Position numbers and translations under genes: made by a program | DNA from: Rhodospirillales bacterium | GTDB taxonomy: Bacteria; Pseudomonadota; Alphaproteobacteria; QKFK01; SZUA-500 | Direction: 5' to 3' | Length of the DNA stretch: 54,941 nucleotides | Assembly: GCA_003252195.1 (NCBI GenBank) | Contig: QKFK01000141.1 | Coordinates: forward strand, 1 to 54,941 | Notes under the pieces: model-generated | Seen by the model: the letters and a program-made list of their open reading frames with translations, nothing else | Told to the model about the DNA's origin: nothing | The model's database searches: none | Part shown: positions 16,165 to 24,721 of the stretch, in pieces | How the letters are laid out: every line of letters starts with the position of its first letter | How positions within the stretch are numbered: position 1 is the stretch's first letter

Positions 16165-19023
16165 TTAACGATCAATCTTCATTGCCTTATCAAGTGCACT
16201 AATAAATTTATTATCATTTTCAGGTCTTACAGCTTCCACCGTTTTAACTCTACAAAGTGGCAAATTTATCTTTTCCATTATGCTATCTTTTTTATTATCT
16301 CTAATTATTTGCTTTTCTTTTTCTCTATGTAGCACACCATCAACCTCAACGACTAACACAGGCTCTTTATCCATTTTATTAAAAATCAAAAAGTCAACAT
16401 GTGCAAAGGGATGCTTAGCAAATTTCGTCTCTTCTTCATTCAAAGAAGAATAGTCTTTTATAATGGAATATAGAGGAACATGAAGCACACATTTTAGAGC
16501 ACTGTATTTGGGATCTTTTAAAATATTTTCTATAACATAATAAAAACAATTTTCTGAAGGATGTTCTGAAACCTTTTTAATCTGCTCTTCAATTTTCAAT
16601 AGTTTTTCTGAGTATTCACTATACATCAAATCAAAAACAGATATTATCTGGCTCTCTGTAACAGCACTTTCATCTGAGTTATACTCAATGTATCGGATTA
16701 AATTACCCAAATTGCTGCCATGTTGTCTGTAAATACTATCAGACACGACCAACATAAACTTATTCACGCTACGCGATACAGCCACATTAACAAGATGCTC
16801 GTCATCGATGAAACCATTAATATCATCTTCTACGGTTGAAAAAATTATTGTATCTTTTTCTCGCCCCTGGAATTTATGAACAGTATCAACCTCAATATCA
16901 CTATCCTCTTTTAATATATTTTTTAAAGATACGAGTTTACCTGGTTTAGACGTATCTTTGTACGACACGCCTGATAACACAGCAATCGCCTCTTTAACCT
17001 GCTCCTTGTACGGAGTGATTATCCCAATACCTTTTACAATATCACCCCTTGCCAAAATCTCATCATTAATTACATCAACTTGACGCCTATTATACTTACT
17101 AGATTTATCATTTTTAGTAGATTTTCTGACATGGCGACCTTTTACCGTTTTATAAATCTCTAACGGCTTAGGATTTGAGTTTTCATTAGTCATTATAACT
17201 AGCTGATTATCGTAGAATTGCTTATTGCAGAAGCCGATTATCTTTGGATTACATCTATAGTGCTCTTTTAATAAAGTTGTGGCAATTTTATCCCCGTAAA
17301 GAGCTGAAAGAGACGATATTATACTGTGTTTAGTATAATTATACTGAATAGGTATTAAATCAGCTTGATACAACTTCCTATCTTCTTTAGCATTATCCTT
17401 AGAAACAATATGTGGCAACTGCTTCTCATCGCCAACTATAACAATATTTTTGCAACAATACATTGATAGCGTGGCTGTCACCAAATCAACCTGAGATGCC
17501 TCATCAATTATCACATAATCAAACATATAATTTTGTGGAATTGAGTTTAATATTGAGTTAGTCGTACTTAAGATTACTGGATAATCATTGATAAAGCTCT
17601 TAAAATCACGAAAAAAGCCATATTGCTCATAGTTTTTTCTTTTATTTTCACTGTATCTTTTACAAAGCAATGACTTAAACAGCTTCTCTGAGTTTGCAAC
17701 ATACTCATTCATCAGAGCTTCGCTTTTTCTACCCTTATGCTTTTTCTCAATATGCCGTATCTTAGACTGTTTCTCAGATATAGCTCTGATATAGTACATC
17801 CCTTTAAGAGAAAGCATAATTTTTGATATATTATTATCTATAAAGGCAAAGCTATAAACACCAAACCTTAGAAATAAAATTAACTTGGTCAGCTTATCTG
17901 GTTTATAAGAATAATTTTCTAGCAGCATCATTAAATCAATAAGCTTATTTGACCCCCAATTATTAAATAAAGCCATGCCACGCAAAGACATTATTTGCGA
18001 ACCAAAGTTCTTAAAAAAATGTTTTTTCTCCACTTCAAGCTCAGCCATATCTTCTTTTAATTTGGCCTTTATGTTTTGATCTTCTAAGAATTCAGCTAAC
18101 ACATGTGCCGTATTGGCAATGTCGTTTTCAAGGTTTTGAGTTTCTTTATTGGTTTTACTCCAATCATTTATATCAGGTACTTCCGACTGTTTACACTCAA
18201 AAAACTCTTTTTTATTATCAGAATTACCAAGCATTGCAGTTAAAAAGCCTACCCCTTGTTTTTCTAACTTCTCTTGAACATTGCTTGTTGCTGAATTATT
18301 ACCAGAAACAACAGCTACAGATTTATTATTTACAACAATATTAGCTATCAAATTTAATATAGTCTGGGTTTTACCTGTTCCAGGAGGACCCTTAATAATA
18401 CTAATTTGGTTTTCAAGAGCATTCTTAACCGCATCTCTCTGACTTAGATTAATTCCAAATGGGAATATGGGCACTTCATGGTGTTTATTTTTAGCGATTA
18501 CATTCTTTGACAGGTATGTACCTAACACTTGTTTTTCATTTATGTTTTTTATTTTATCGTATTGTCTGGATAAGTAACCATGTTCACCTTGAGGTTGCAT
18601 ATCATCTTCATTTACCGTTTCTTTTTTTGTATCACTCTCAAGTATTGGGGCTAATTTTTTAAAATACTCAAATATATTTTTTGCATCATTGTTGTTAAGA
18701 CATGAAGGTACAAGCTCAACCTGTTTTTTATCATACAGCATAGCGCCATCATTCCTATTTATTACTTTAACATAATCACCAAAGTCTAACACTTCTCCGT
18801 CTATAAGAAAATCATCTTCATAAACAGCAAATTTAGACGCGTCTATGTTTACAGGATTCTCAAAAAACAAGACGTTATGCGAATTATAAATATATCTCTT
18901 ACCACCATTAAACTGCACGGCTACTTTATTATGTAACGAAAAATCTACACTACAAACTCTTGCTGTAGCATCTTCAAATACGCCATCCCGTTTTAATAGA
19001 ACTAAGCTAGTTCTTATATCCAC
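16165..19023 (-). CDS. SF1 (Upf1-like) helicase fused to a PD-(D/E)xK nuclease
   Basis: This 952-residue protein has an N-terminal beta-rich region (1-110). An SF1 helicase follows: Walker A GPPGTGKT (212-219), a long helical insertion, Walker B VIIDEASQVD (about 503), VGDEKQLPH, LKEHYRCNP, VDTVHKFQGREKD and VNVAVSRSVNKF. The C-terminal 130 residues show a DUF2726/Vsr-like nuclease pattern: HVDFLIF, then LVVEVDG near residue 890, then a downstream basic helix. Single-gene SF1 helicase-nucleases of this shape recur in defence islands; Hhe, which couples DUF4011, helicase and Vsr, has a similar layout, but I do not claim it is the same family. It is divergently placed from the gene at 19215. 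Confidence 0.8.
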   Translation of the reverse strand: MDIRTSLVLLKRDGVFEDATARVCSVDFSLHNKVAVQFNGGKRYIYNSHNVLFFENPVNIDASKFAVYEDDFLIDGEVLDFGDYVKVINRNDGAMLYDKKQVELVPSCLNNNDAKNIFEYFKKLAPILESDTKKETVNEDDMQPQGEHGYLSRQYDKIKNINEKQVLGTYLSKNVIAKNKHHEVPIFPFGINLSQRDAVKNALENQISIIKGPPGTGKTQTILNLIANIVVNNKSVAVVSGNNSATSNVQEKLEKQGVGFLTAMLGNSDNKKEFFECKQSEVPDINDWSKTNKETQNLENDIANTAHVLAEFLEDQNIKAKLKEDMAELEVEKKHFFKNFGSQIMSLRGMALFNNWGSNKLIDLMMLLENYSYKPDKLTKLILFLRFGVYSFAFIDNNISKIMLSLKGMYYIRAISEKQSKIRHIEKKHKGRKSEALMNEYVANSEKLFKSLLCKRYSENKRKNYEQYGFFRDFKSFINDYPVILSTTNSILNSIPQNYMFDYVIIDEASQVDLVTATLSMYCCKNIVIVGDEKQLPHIVSKDNAKEDRKLYQADLIPIQYNYTKHSIISSLSALYGDKIATTLLKEHYRCNPKIIGFCNKQFYDNQLVIMTNENSNPKPLEIYKTVKGRHVRKSTKNDKSSKYNRRQVDVINDEILARGDIVKGIGIITPYKEQVKEAIAVLSGVSYKDTSKPGKLVSLKNILKEDSDIEVDTVHKFQGREKDTIIFSTVEDDINGFIDDEHLVNVAVSRSVNKFMLVVSDSIYRQHGSNLGNLIRYIEYNSDESAVTESQIISVFDLMYSEYSEKLLKIEEQIKKVSEHPSENCFYYVIENILKDPKYSALKCVLHVPLYSIIKDYSSLNEEETKFAKHPFAHVDFLIFNKMDKEPVLVVEVDGVLHREKEKQIIRDNKKDSIMEKINLPLCRVKTVEAVRPENDNKFISALDKAMKIDR

Positions 19024-19123
19024 TACACCTCTCCATCACACGATATTTGCAAGCATAATAAGGCTAATACAGCAATCTAATATTAACAACAATTAAATAC
19101 ATCTGATTAAGCATCAATTAATA

Positions 19124-19151
19124 TTGAATAAAACCTAGAATTGTGTAGAAT
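19124..19151 (+). promoter_or_regulatory. Candidate sigma70 promoter for the SF2 helicase-nuclease
   Basis: TTGAAT (19124-19129) and TAGAAT (19146-19151) are separated by 16 bp in the 190-bp space between two divergent genes, about 60 bp before the ATG at 19215. The match is reasonable for an AT-rich genome but unproven. Confidence 0.4.
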
Positions 19152-19214
19152 CTGTAAAACAAACTCATCGTATTATTTTAAATATCTTAACATTAAATAT
19201 TAAGAAGAGAAAAA

Positions 19215-21719
19215 ATGGATTTTACAAAATTAACCTCAACTGTTCAAAAAACATTACCGACACATCCTATAAAAGTATTTGAGAGTCTGCCAAGCTTAGA
19301 AAACACCCTGAATGATCTTTGGCGAGGACAAGCAGAAGCTCTTGAGAATTGGCATAAATGCCGAGATAAAAATGATGTTCTTGTTTCTCTTAATACAGGT
19401 GCCGGAAAAACAATCGTAGGTTTACTTATCGCCCAGAGTTTAGTTAACGAAGGAAATGAAAATGTTCTATATGTATGCTCAACTATTGATTTGGTAAAAC
19501 AAACATCTCAAGAAGCTTCTCGGATTGGATTACCTCATACAACTAGAGTGCGAAGAGAATTTAGCAACAAACTATTTGAGTTGGGTAACGGGTTCTGTAT
19601 TACAACTTATCACGCCCTTTTTAACGGTCATAGCTATCTTAGAAAACGTCATTTTCCAGGTGTTATTATTTTTGATGACGCTCATGTTGCGGAAGGGATT
19701 TTGAGGGACGCGTTTACAATTAGAATTGATAGCGCCGAAAAAACAGAATTATTTAACCAGATTGCGGAGTTGTTTACGCCCCATTTCGACGATCTAGGAA
19801 TCTCAGAAAGATTTAAAGACAGTATAAGTAAGGGGCAACATGCCACAGCATTTGTTGCCCCTAGAGGTATCCAGAGAAACAAGAACCAATTATTGCAGAT
19901 TTTAAACAACCATAAGATTTCAACTGATAAAGACCTAAGTTATCCATTTGAACATCTTAAAGACCACCTTGAGGCTTGTGCTGCAGTTTTCACGAGAGGA
20001 GTTTTTGAAATTTCCCCACCGTTTCTTCCGGTTCTTGCAATGGATGTTTTTGAGCAGCCAGTTAAAAGAGTTTATTTATCTGCGACATTGCAATCGCAAA
20101 CTGAATTTATTCGGGCATTTGGGCGAAAACCTCAGGAGGTTATTGTACCTTCTAATGATGCAGGTAATGGCGAGAGGCTTATTATTAATGGACAAGCAAT
20201 ACAAAGTGGTTTTACTGCCGATTTTGTAAAACAGCTCTCTTCATCAAGGAAAGTAGTCATTGCAGTTCCTAATTTCATAGAAGCTCAAAAGTGGTCAGAG
20301 TTGGCCACGCCGTCTAATCCAGATAACTTTTCAAATGATTTAGATAATTTTAGAGCATCACAGAATGGTGCTTTTGTTCTTGTTTCTAGAGTTGATGGTA
20401 TTGACTTACCTTATGAAACATGCAGATTGATGGTAATGGATGGGCTGCCCAGCGGAACCTCTCTTCTTGAACGTTACCAGTGGGAGTTTCTGAGAATGGA
20501 CAATGTGCATGCATCAAGAATTGCCAACAGGATAGCTCAGTTATTTGGTCGTATTAATCGTGGCAGGAATGACTATGGTGTCTTTTTATTGGAAGGACAT
20601 GAATTAAATATATGGTTAGGTAAGGATCGAAATGTGGCTCTTTTACCTCCTTTGTTACAAAAGCAAGTCCTTCTTGGTCGTACTGTTCAAGAGGGTTTGG
20701 GGATTAAAACGCATGCAAGTGTATTGGATGCTATCAATTCTGTTTTGTCTCGTGATAAAACTTGGCTCGATTATTATGAAAGTGAAGTCAAATTAGGCGA
20801 GCTTGACAAAGAACAGGCTGATCGCGCTAAACAAGCTGAGCCAGTTTTAGAAGAAGTCGCAACTTCTGAAGCTAAATATGCGGCGTACTTATGGAACAAA
20901 GAGTATGCAGAAGCACGTATCGAAATAGAAGAATCATCCAACAAAGTAGCACCTATTGACGCACCTCTCGCTGGATGGCACAGCGTTTGGCTGGCAGCTG
21001 CATACGATTTAGAGGGAGATACTGAAAGCGCTGAAAGAGCTTATTCTGTAGCAAGGAAACGTATTGGAGGAGCTATTACTTTGCCTCGAAAAAATTGGAG
21101 CAATATAAATTCAGCGCAATTAGAGCAAAAGAATGAATTTTGCATATCTCTAGAAAATTATCTTGGATTTTCTACAAGCGATAAATGTCAAAAGGAAATT
21201 AATAAAGCAAAAGCTTCATTGAATGGAATAAGCACAGGTAGCACTAATCAAGCTGAAGAAGCTGTAAGGCTTCTGGGTGAAATATTAGGTTTCGATGCAA
21301 CAAGGCCTGACAATGATATAGGCAAAGGCCCTGATGTTTTTTGGGTGAACAATCAAACAAAAGAAGTCTTAGCCTTTGAACTAAAAACCAATAAGAACAC
21401 TCCAACCCGATATAAAAAAGATGATATCGGCCAAGGGCATAATCACATTGCTTGGGTTAAGGAGAATTATCAAAGCTATAATTTGTTGGGATTGCTATTT
21501 ATAGGGCCAGAAATAGGAGTTGTTGAGGATAAGGCCAGTCCATCAGAAAACATGCGTTTTACCGATATTATTAAAACAAAAGCAGTTATGGACGATGTTA
21601 CGGCACTATTATCAGATCTTCTAAGATTAACACCATTAGAAAGAAGCACTGAGATAAGATCTATATCAAAACAACAAAAGTGGGAGCTTAATGATATATT
21701 TAAAAGAATGATAAAATAA
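19215..21719 (+). CDS. SF2 DEAD/DEAH-like helicase with C-terminal PD-(D/E)xK nuclease
   Basis: This 834-residue protein has Walker A LNTGAGKT (59-66), a DDAH box (IIFDDAHVAEG, about 153), motif III LSATLQS and motif VI AQLFGRINRG. A helical linker region lies around 560-640. The C-terminus shows GKGPDVFWV followed by VLAFELKTNK (about 704-725), the PD...ExK core of a nuclease. It is a stand-alone gene with its own candidate promoter and terminator, and it fits single-gene helicase-nuclease defence proteins. The architecture resembles Hna (Sather et al. 2023), but homology is unverified. AGAAGAG lies upstream of the ATG. The DDAH instead of DEAH is as seen. Confidence 0.8.
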   Translation: MDFTKLTSTVQKTLPTHPIKVFESLPSLENTLNDLWRGQAEALENWHKCRDKNDVLVSLNTGAGKTIVGLLIAQSLVNEGNENVLYVCSTIDLVKQTSQEASRIGLPHTTRVRREFSNKLFELGNGFCITTYHALFNGHSYLRKRHFPGVIIFDDAHVAEGILRDAFTIRIDSAEKTELFNQIAELFTPHFDDLGISERFKDSISKGQHATAFVAPRGIQRNKNQLLQILNNHKISTDKDLSYPFEHLKDHLEACAAVFTRGVFEISPPFLPVLAMDVFEQPVKRVYLSATLQSQTEFIRAFGRKPQEVIVPSNDAGNGERLIINGQAIQSGFTADFVKQLSSSRKVVIAVPNFIEAQKWSELATPSNPDNFSNDLDNFRASQNGAFVLVSRVDGIDLPYETCRLMVMDGLPSGTSLLERYQWEFLRMDNVHASRIANRIAQLFGRINRGRNDYGVFLLEGHELNIWLGKDRNVALLPPLLQKQVLLGRTVQEGLGIKTHASVLDAINSVLSRDKTWLDYYESEVKLGELDKEQADRAKQAEPVLEEVATSEAKYAAYLWNKEYAEARIEIEESSNKVAPIDAPLAGWHSVWLAAAYDLEGDTESAERAYSVARKRIGGAITLPRKNWSNINSAQLEQKNEFCISLENYLGFSTSDKCQKEINKAKASLNGISTGSTNQAEEAVRLLGEILGFDATRPDNDIGKGPDVFWVNNQTKEVLAFELKTNKNTPTRYKKDDIGQGHNHIAWVKENYQSYNLLGLLFIGPEIGVVEDKASPSENMRFTDIIKTKAVMDDVTALLSDLLRLTPLERSTEIRSISKQQKWELNDIFKRMIK

Positions 21720-21722
21720 ACT

Positions 21723-21750
21723 AGCAAAAAACTCTCATATTTTTGCTTTT
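21723..21750 (+). terminator. Weak intrinsic terminator after the helicase-nuclease
   Basis: An AT-rich 8-bp stem (21723-21730 with 21740-21747) is followed by TTT, 3 nt past the stop codon. The stem is weak. The following 180 bases to 21929 show no gene. Confidence 0.4.
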
Positions 21751-21929
21751 AAGTAGCTTAATAACTTTTTAAAATATTGCATTTTAATTATTAAACGATA
21801 CAACACAAGGTGAACATTTAAGGTTATCCCGGCTGGGGAATTAGCCCACTTCGATGCGGATAAACTTGAAGGTTTTTGTTTATCTAAAAGAATAGGAAAA
21901 GTACATTTATTTAACTACATCGTCTAATT

Positions 21930-22490
21930 TTATAAATTAAAAAACATTTTTACGTTCTCTAAAAGCAGACTTTTTTCTTTATTTTCTCTAGTAATTATAC
22001 CCGTAGGCCTTTTAATAAAATCATAAACATGATTTTTCTGGATATTTACATATGTAGAGCTGCCATATGTTGTGTCAACTAACCAACTTGGCCAAGAAAA
22101 ATAAAAAGTATTAAGAATGGTAGATTTTGATAAGTCATATGCAAATGATTTTCTAGTATTCTGCTCTTGAATATTAGAGTATCTTCCTTGAAGTCTATCT
22201 AGATCATACCTAGAATTTATACCAAAGATATTAAAACAATCTCGTATTTTCATAAACTTCACTTCTAATTGGATCTGATCCCCATATATCTTGTATTTTC
22301 CTAAATTGTTACCGTTTTCATCTAACAAAAGCACCTGATATTCTTTACCGCTCAACTTAGCTTCTTTAATTATTGCTGTAGCAACTATTACCTCTTTTGT
22401 TAATTGATAATACATATTAGAAAACACTGTAATCGCAATTATTACACAAACAACCAAGGTAATCGGTACGCCGAAGAGTATGCGTTTCAT
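21930..22490 (-). CDS. Small membrane-anchored protein of unknown function
   Basis: This 186-residue protein has a basic N-terminus and one hydrophobic segment (about residues 5-27, VPITLVVCVIIAITVF). That suggests a signal anchor with a periplasmic remainder of mixed alpha/beta character. The start is supported by a GGGAT ribosome binding site. I do not recognise the family. It stands alone between the helicase-nuclease and a non-coding region and is oriented opposite to its left neighbour. Nothing ties it to the defence genes except position. Confidence 0.6.
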   Translation of the reverse strand: MKRILFGVPITLVVCVIIAITVFSNMYYQLTKEVIVATAIIKEAKLSGKEYQVLLLDENGNNLGKYKIYGDQIQLEVKFMKIRDCFNIFGINSRYDLDRLQGRYSNIQEQNTRKSFAYDLSKSTILNTFYFSWPSWLVDTTYGSSTYVNIQKNHVYDFIKRPTGIITRENKEKSLLLENVKMFFNL

Positions 22491-22699
22491 ATTTTACTAT
22501 CCCTATAAGCTCTGATGCTTTTATTTTATATTTATATGTTAGAATGATTATGTTTACAAAATAAATTATAATTAGTATACATTATTAACAATATCAGAAC
22601 AATCAAAACAAAGTAATAACTTCGTATATCATATAACATTTCAAACATAAAAATCATTTACATAGTAGAGACCATCATGTAGATTTAATTGTAGGTATA

Positions 22700-22841
22700 G
22701 ATTAGTGTTCGCAGAGCAGCGAACAGGATAATATAAATAAAGCTCAAGAGTATTAGTAATGTTCGTAGAGCCACGAACAGGTTAATATAAACAAAGCTCA
22801 TATGTACATCTTGCCCGCCCCCTTAATGGGGGCTTTATTTT
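22700..22841 (+). ncRNA. Candidate small RNA: two tandem hairpin repeats plus terminator
   Basis: Two 40-nt copies, 22707-22746 and 22761-22800 (54-nt period), match at 35 of 40 positions. Each opens with a 6-bp hairpin: GTTCGC/GCGAAC in the first and GTTCGT/ACGAAC in the second. The pair difference is compensatory, which supports a selected stem. Each copy ends in AAAGCTCA. A strong terminator follows at 22817-22841, so the plus strand is the likely RNA. No open frame runs through it. A DNA-binding repeat cannot be excluded. In the gap 22491-23442, the remaining pieces (22491-22699 and 22842-23060) show nothing I can name. Confidence 0.5.
22817..22841 (+). terminator. Strong intrinsic terminator
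   Basis: GCCCCC (22817-22822) pairs with GGGGGC (22828-22833) across a 5-nt loop, followed by TTTATTTT. It reads on the plus strand and closes the tandem-hairpin RNA. Confidence 0.85.
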
Positions 22842-23060
22842 AAGCCTAACATAACTGTAACAACACCTGTAGCACATAGAAGCTTTCAAAATAGGTGGTA
22901 ACATCTCATGTGTAGCGATGTAGCACTTATTTAGACTACATAAACACAAGTATATGAATCATATAATTTCAAAAATTATCAACAGCTATGAATTTATATA
23001 AATATTTATTTTAGAAGTTACCCCAGAGTTACCCGGGCAGCATTTCCGACCAAACATTTA

Positions 23061-23101
23061 AAAACACAAAACCCTCGAAAACTTAGAGTTTTCAAGGGTT
23101 T
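23061..23101 (-). terminator. Original terminator of tRNA-Thr, displaced by the element
   Basis: A long stem (23069-23083 with 23087-23101, one mismatch) is followed on the minus strand by a U-rich tail. It lies 5 nt beyond the truncated tRNA-Thr copy at 23106 and reads in the tRNA direction. Before the element integrated it would have sat directly after the tRNA gene, which now lies 24 kb away. Confidence 0.8.
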
Positions 23102-23105
23102 GAGA

Positions 23106-23150
23106 TGGTGCCGACACACGGACTCGAACCGCGGACCCACTGATTACAAA
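23106..23150 (-). repeat. Attachment site: 3' part of tRNA-Thr (att core copy 1)
   Basis: This 45-bp block is identical to 47282-47326 and covers the tRNA-Thr 3' end from the encoded CCA through the T arm to the anticodon loop. The 5' half of the tRNA is absent, so it is not a functional tRNA. It marks the end of the element distal to the integrase. Confidence 0.95.
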
Positions 23151-23287
23151 ACAAAACCACGTATTTCCTTAGTTTTTCATAACATCACACGTACTAAAAA
23201 AGTCTTTTCGTTAACTTTTGGTAACAAAAAGAAACGAAAGGAACCAATCATGACGGAATAATTTTTCTGAACTTTTAAGCAAAATAA

Positions 23288-23311
23288 ATGCGAGGTTTGC
23301 AGACCTCGCAT
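23288..23311 (-). terminator. Hairpin near the element end, terminator-like
   Basis: A perfect 9-bp stem (23288-23296 with 23303-23311) and 6-nt loop are followed on the minus strand by TTTATTTT. No minus-strand gene ends nearby, so it may shield the rep operon from outside transcription. The space 23151-23442 holds no gene and may contain integrase-binding sites. Confidence 0.55.
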
Positions 23312-23442
23312 CTCATATAAACTAGTGCGCTAACACCAATCTGAATAACAATTAGATTGTAATGTATTTTTGCAACCAAAATCAAGGATTATTTTCTACA
23401 AAAATATATTGGTGAGCACTTATCCAAAAAAGGGTATATAAG

Positions 23443-24405
23443 ATGAAAAAGATAAGTGATTGTAACATCCACCTAAATTTAGGCAAAAGAGACGATACAG
23501 AAATAAACAAACAAATTACTAAATTAAAGGCAAAAGTTTCTGACCTACCACCAAACCAACTAGAACTACTTAAAAGCATGCTTTTCTCTGGAAAGATAAC
23601 AGAAATCATTGAAGAAAGCACCCCTGGCACAGTAATACATTTAATCATTTTGTTAATGTTCGTGGGTTTTCAAGACTGGAAGAATGGCCAAATTACCACA
23701 TATACATCACAAAAACTTCTTGCCGAGATTGAAGGGTGCTCGATAGAAACTATAAGAAAAAGACAAAGAGAGTTAGAACGTCTAGGGCTCTCTTTTGCAC
23801 ATTTTGATCATCAAAACCACCCTGCTGGCAATGAAGCCATAGATTTAACCCCTATTGCACTACAGTATTCCGAACTTAGAAACAAGGCAGAAGAAAAAAC
23901 TCAGGCACGAGAAAGAGAGAGAAAAGAACATCTCACATCAACTACCGAAGCTCTTTTCAATAATAATTGGGGAGCCCCCCAAGAAAAATTGGGACATATA
24001 CTATATACTAAAGATACTAGTAAATTTAAAAAAGAAAGTGAAATTGCTTTAAAGGAAGAAAAACTCAAAACCCAGCAATCTTATTCCAAGCAGAAGCAAA
24101 TATCTCCGTCTTCAAAAGAAATGATCCAGATTATATCTAAGCTCTCGCCAGAAGCTAATGATTGGGATACTGACATATTGGAGCGGATATACAAACAAAG
24201 GCTATATGTTAGCGATAGTGCTTGGGAAATAGCGAAATCAAGACATAGTCAACTCACAAGACTGGCTATTTTACTGGTGTCTCTCGTGCGATACGGCATC
24301 AAGAACCGAACATCATTTGCAGAAAGCATGCTCATGAGGAAGGATATTAACATCTGGATAACAGCAGGCAATCTAGCTGATAAGGGGGTGTGTTATGCAG
24401 CTTAA
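23443..24405 (+). CDS. RepC-like replication initiation protein
   Basis: This 320-residue protein has a winged-helix domain at about residues 80-140. TYTSQKLLAEIEGCSIETIR leads into a recognition helix RKRQRELERLGL, and a wing with NEAIDLTPI resembles the N-terminal domain of RepC initiators of RepABC plasmids. The middle is charged and low complexity. The C-terminal 110 residues (ISKLSPEANDWD onward) are a second helical domain, also as in RepC. It would bind an origin, often located inside repC itself. It is the first gene of a rep-mob operon and overlaps the next gene by 11 nt. The family assignment rests on pattern and should be checked by profile search. Confidence 0.6.
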   Translation: MKKISDCNIHLNLGKRDDTEINKQITKLKAKVSDLPPNQLELLKSMLFSGKITEIIEESTPGTVIHLIILLMFVGFQDWKNGQITTYTSQKLLAEIEGCSIETIRKRQRELERLGLSFAHFDHQNHPAGNEAIDLTPIALQYSELRNKAEEKTQARERERKEHLTSTTEALFNNNWGAPQEKLGHILYTKDTSKFKKESEIALKEEKLKTQQSYSKQKQISPSSKEMIQIISKLSPEANDWDTDILERIYKQRLYVSDSAWEIAKSRHSQLTRLAILLVSLVRYGIKNRTSFAESMLMRKDINIWITAGNLADKGVCYAA

Positions 24406-24721
24406 AGATAACCACGCCAACAAATCACTTAGGCGGACAGTTAATGTCAAAATACGCCTATTCCCAGATGAATACAAACAGCTAAAACTATTAGCCCAAG
24501 GTTATTCTATGAGTATGTCTGCTTATATCCGCAAATCAGCACTAAAAGAAACCAAGGCTAACTCGACAGCCGTTTTGGCAGGACAGCTGTGCAGGTTGTT
24601 CATAAAGCTTTGCAATATTGAAAAAGACATTTCGAGTAGAACAAAAATATACCAAAGCAACATGCGTGAACTACGGGCTTTTATCGTTAAAACAGAAAAA
24701 TTATTTGAAAGGATTAAGTAA
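24395..24721 (+). CDS. MobC-like relaxosome accessory protein
   Basis: This 108-residue protein begins with a ribbon-helix-helix segment (VNVKIRLFPDEYKQLKLLA, then MSMSAYIRKSAL), typical of MobC/plasmid mobilization proteins that bind oriT beside the relaxase. The C-terminal half is helical. It overlaps the rep gene by 11 nt, and the relaxase ATG follows its stop immediately. The three genes thus form a translationally coupled operon. Confidence 0.75.
   Translation: MQLKDNHANKSLRRTVNVKIRLFPDEYKQLKLLAQGYSMSMSAYIRKSALKETKANSTAVLAGQLCRLFIKLCNIEKDISSRTKIYQSNMRELRAFIVKTEKLFERIK

Noticed and set aside
22700..22841. Type III (ToxIN-like) toxin-antitoxin repeats
   Set aside because: Tandem repeats followed by a terminator resemble toxI, but no toxin gene follows on the plus strand; the next gene is a rep protein 600 bp away and past the att site.
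23106..23150. A second tRNA-Thr gene at the left end of the element
   Set aside because: Only the 3' portion up to the anticodon loop is present. The 5' half is replaced by unrelated sequence, so it is an attachment-site remnant.
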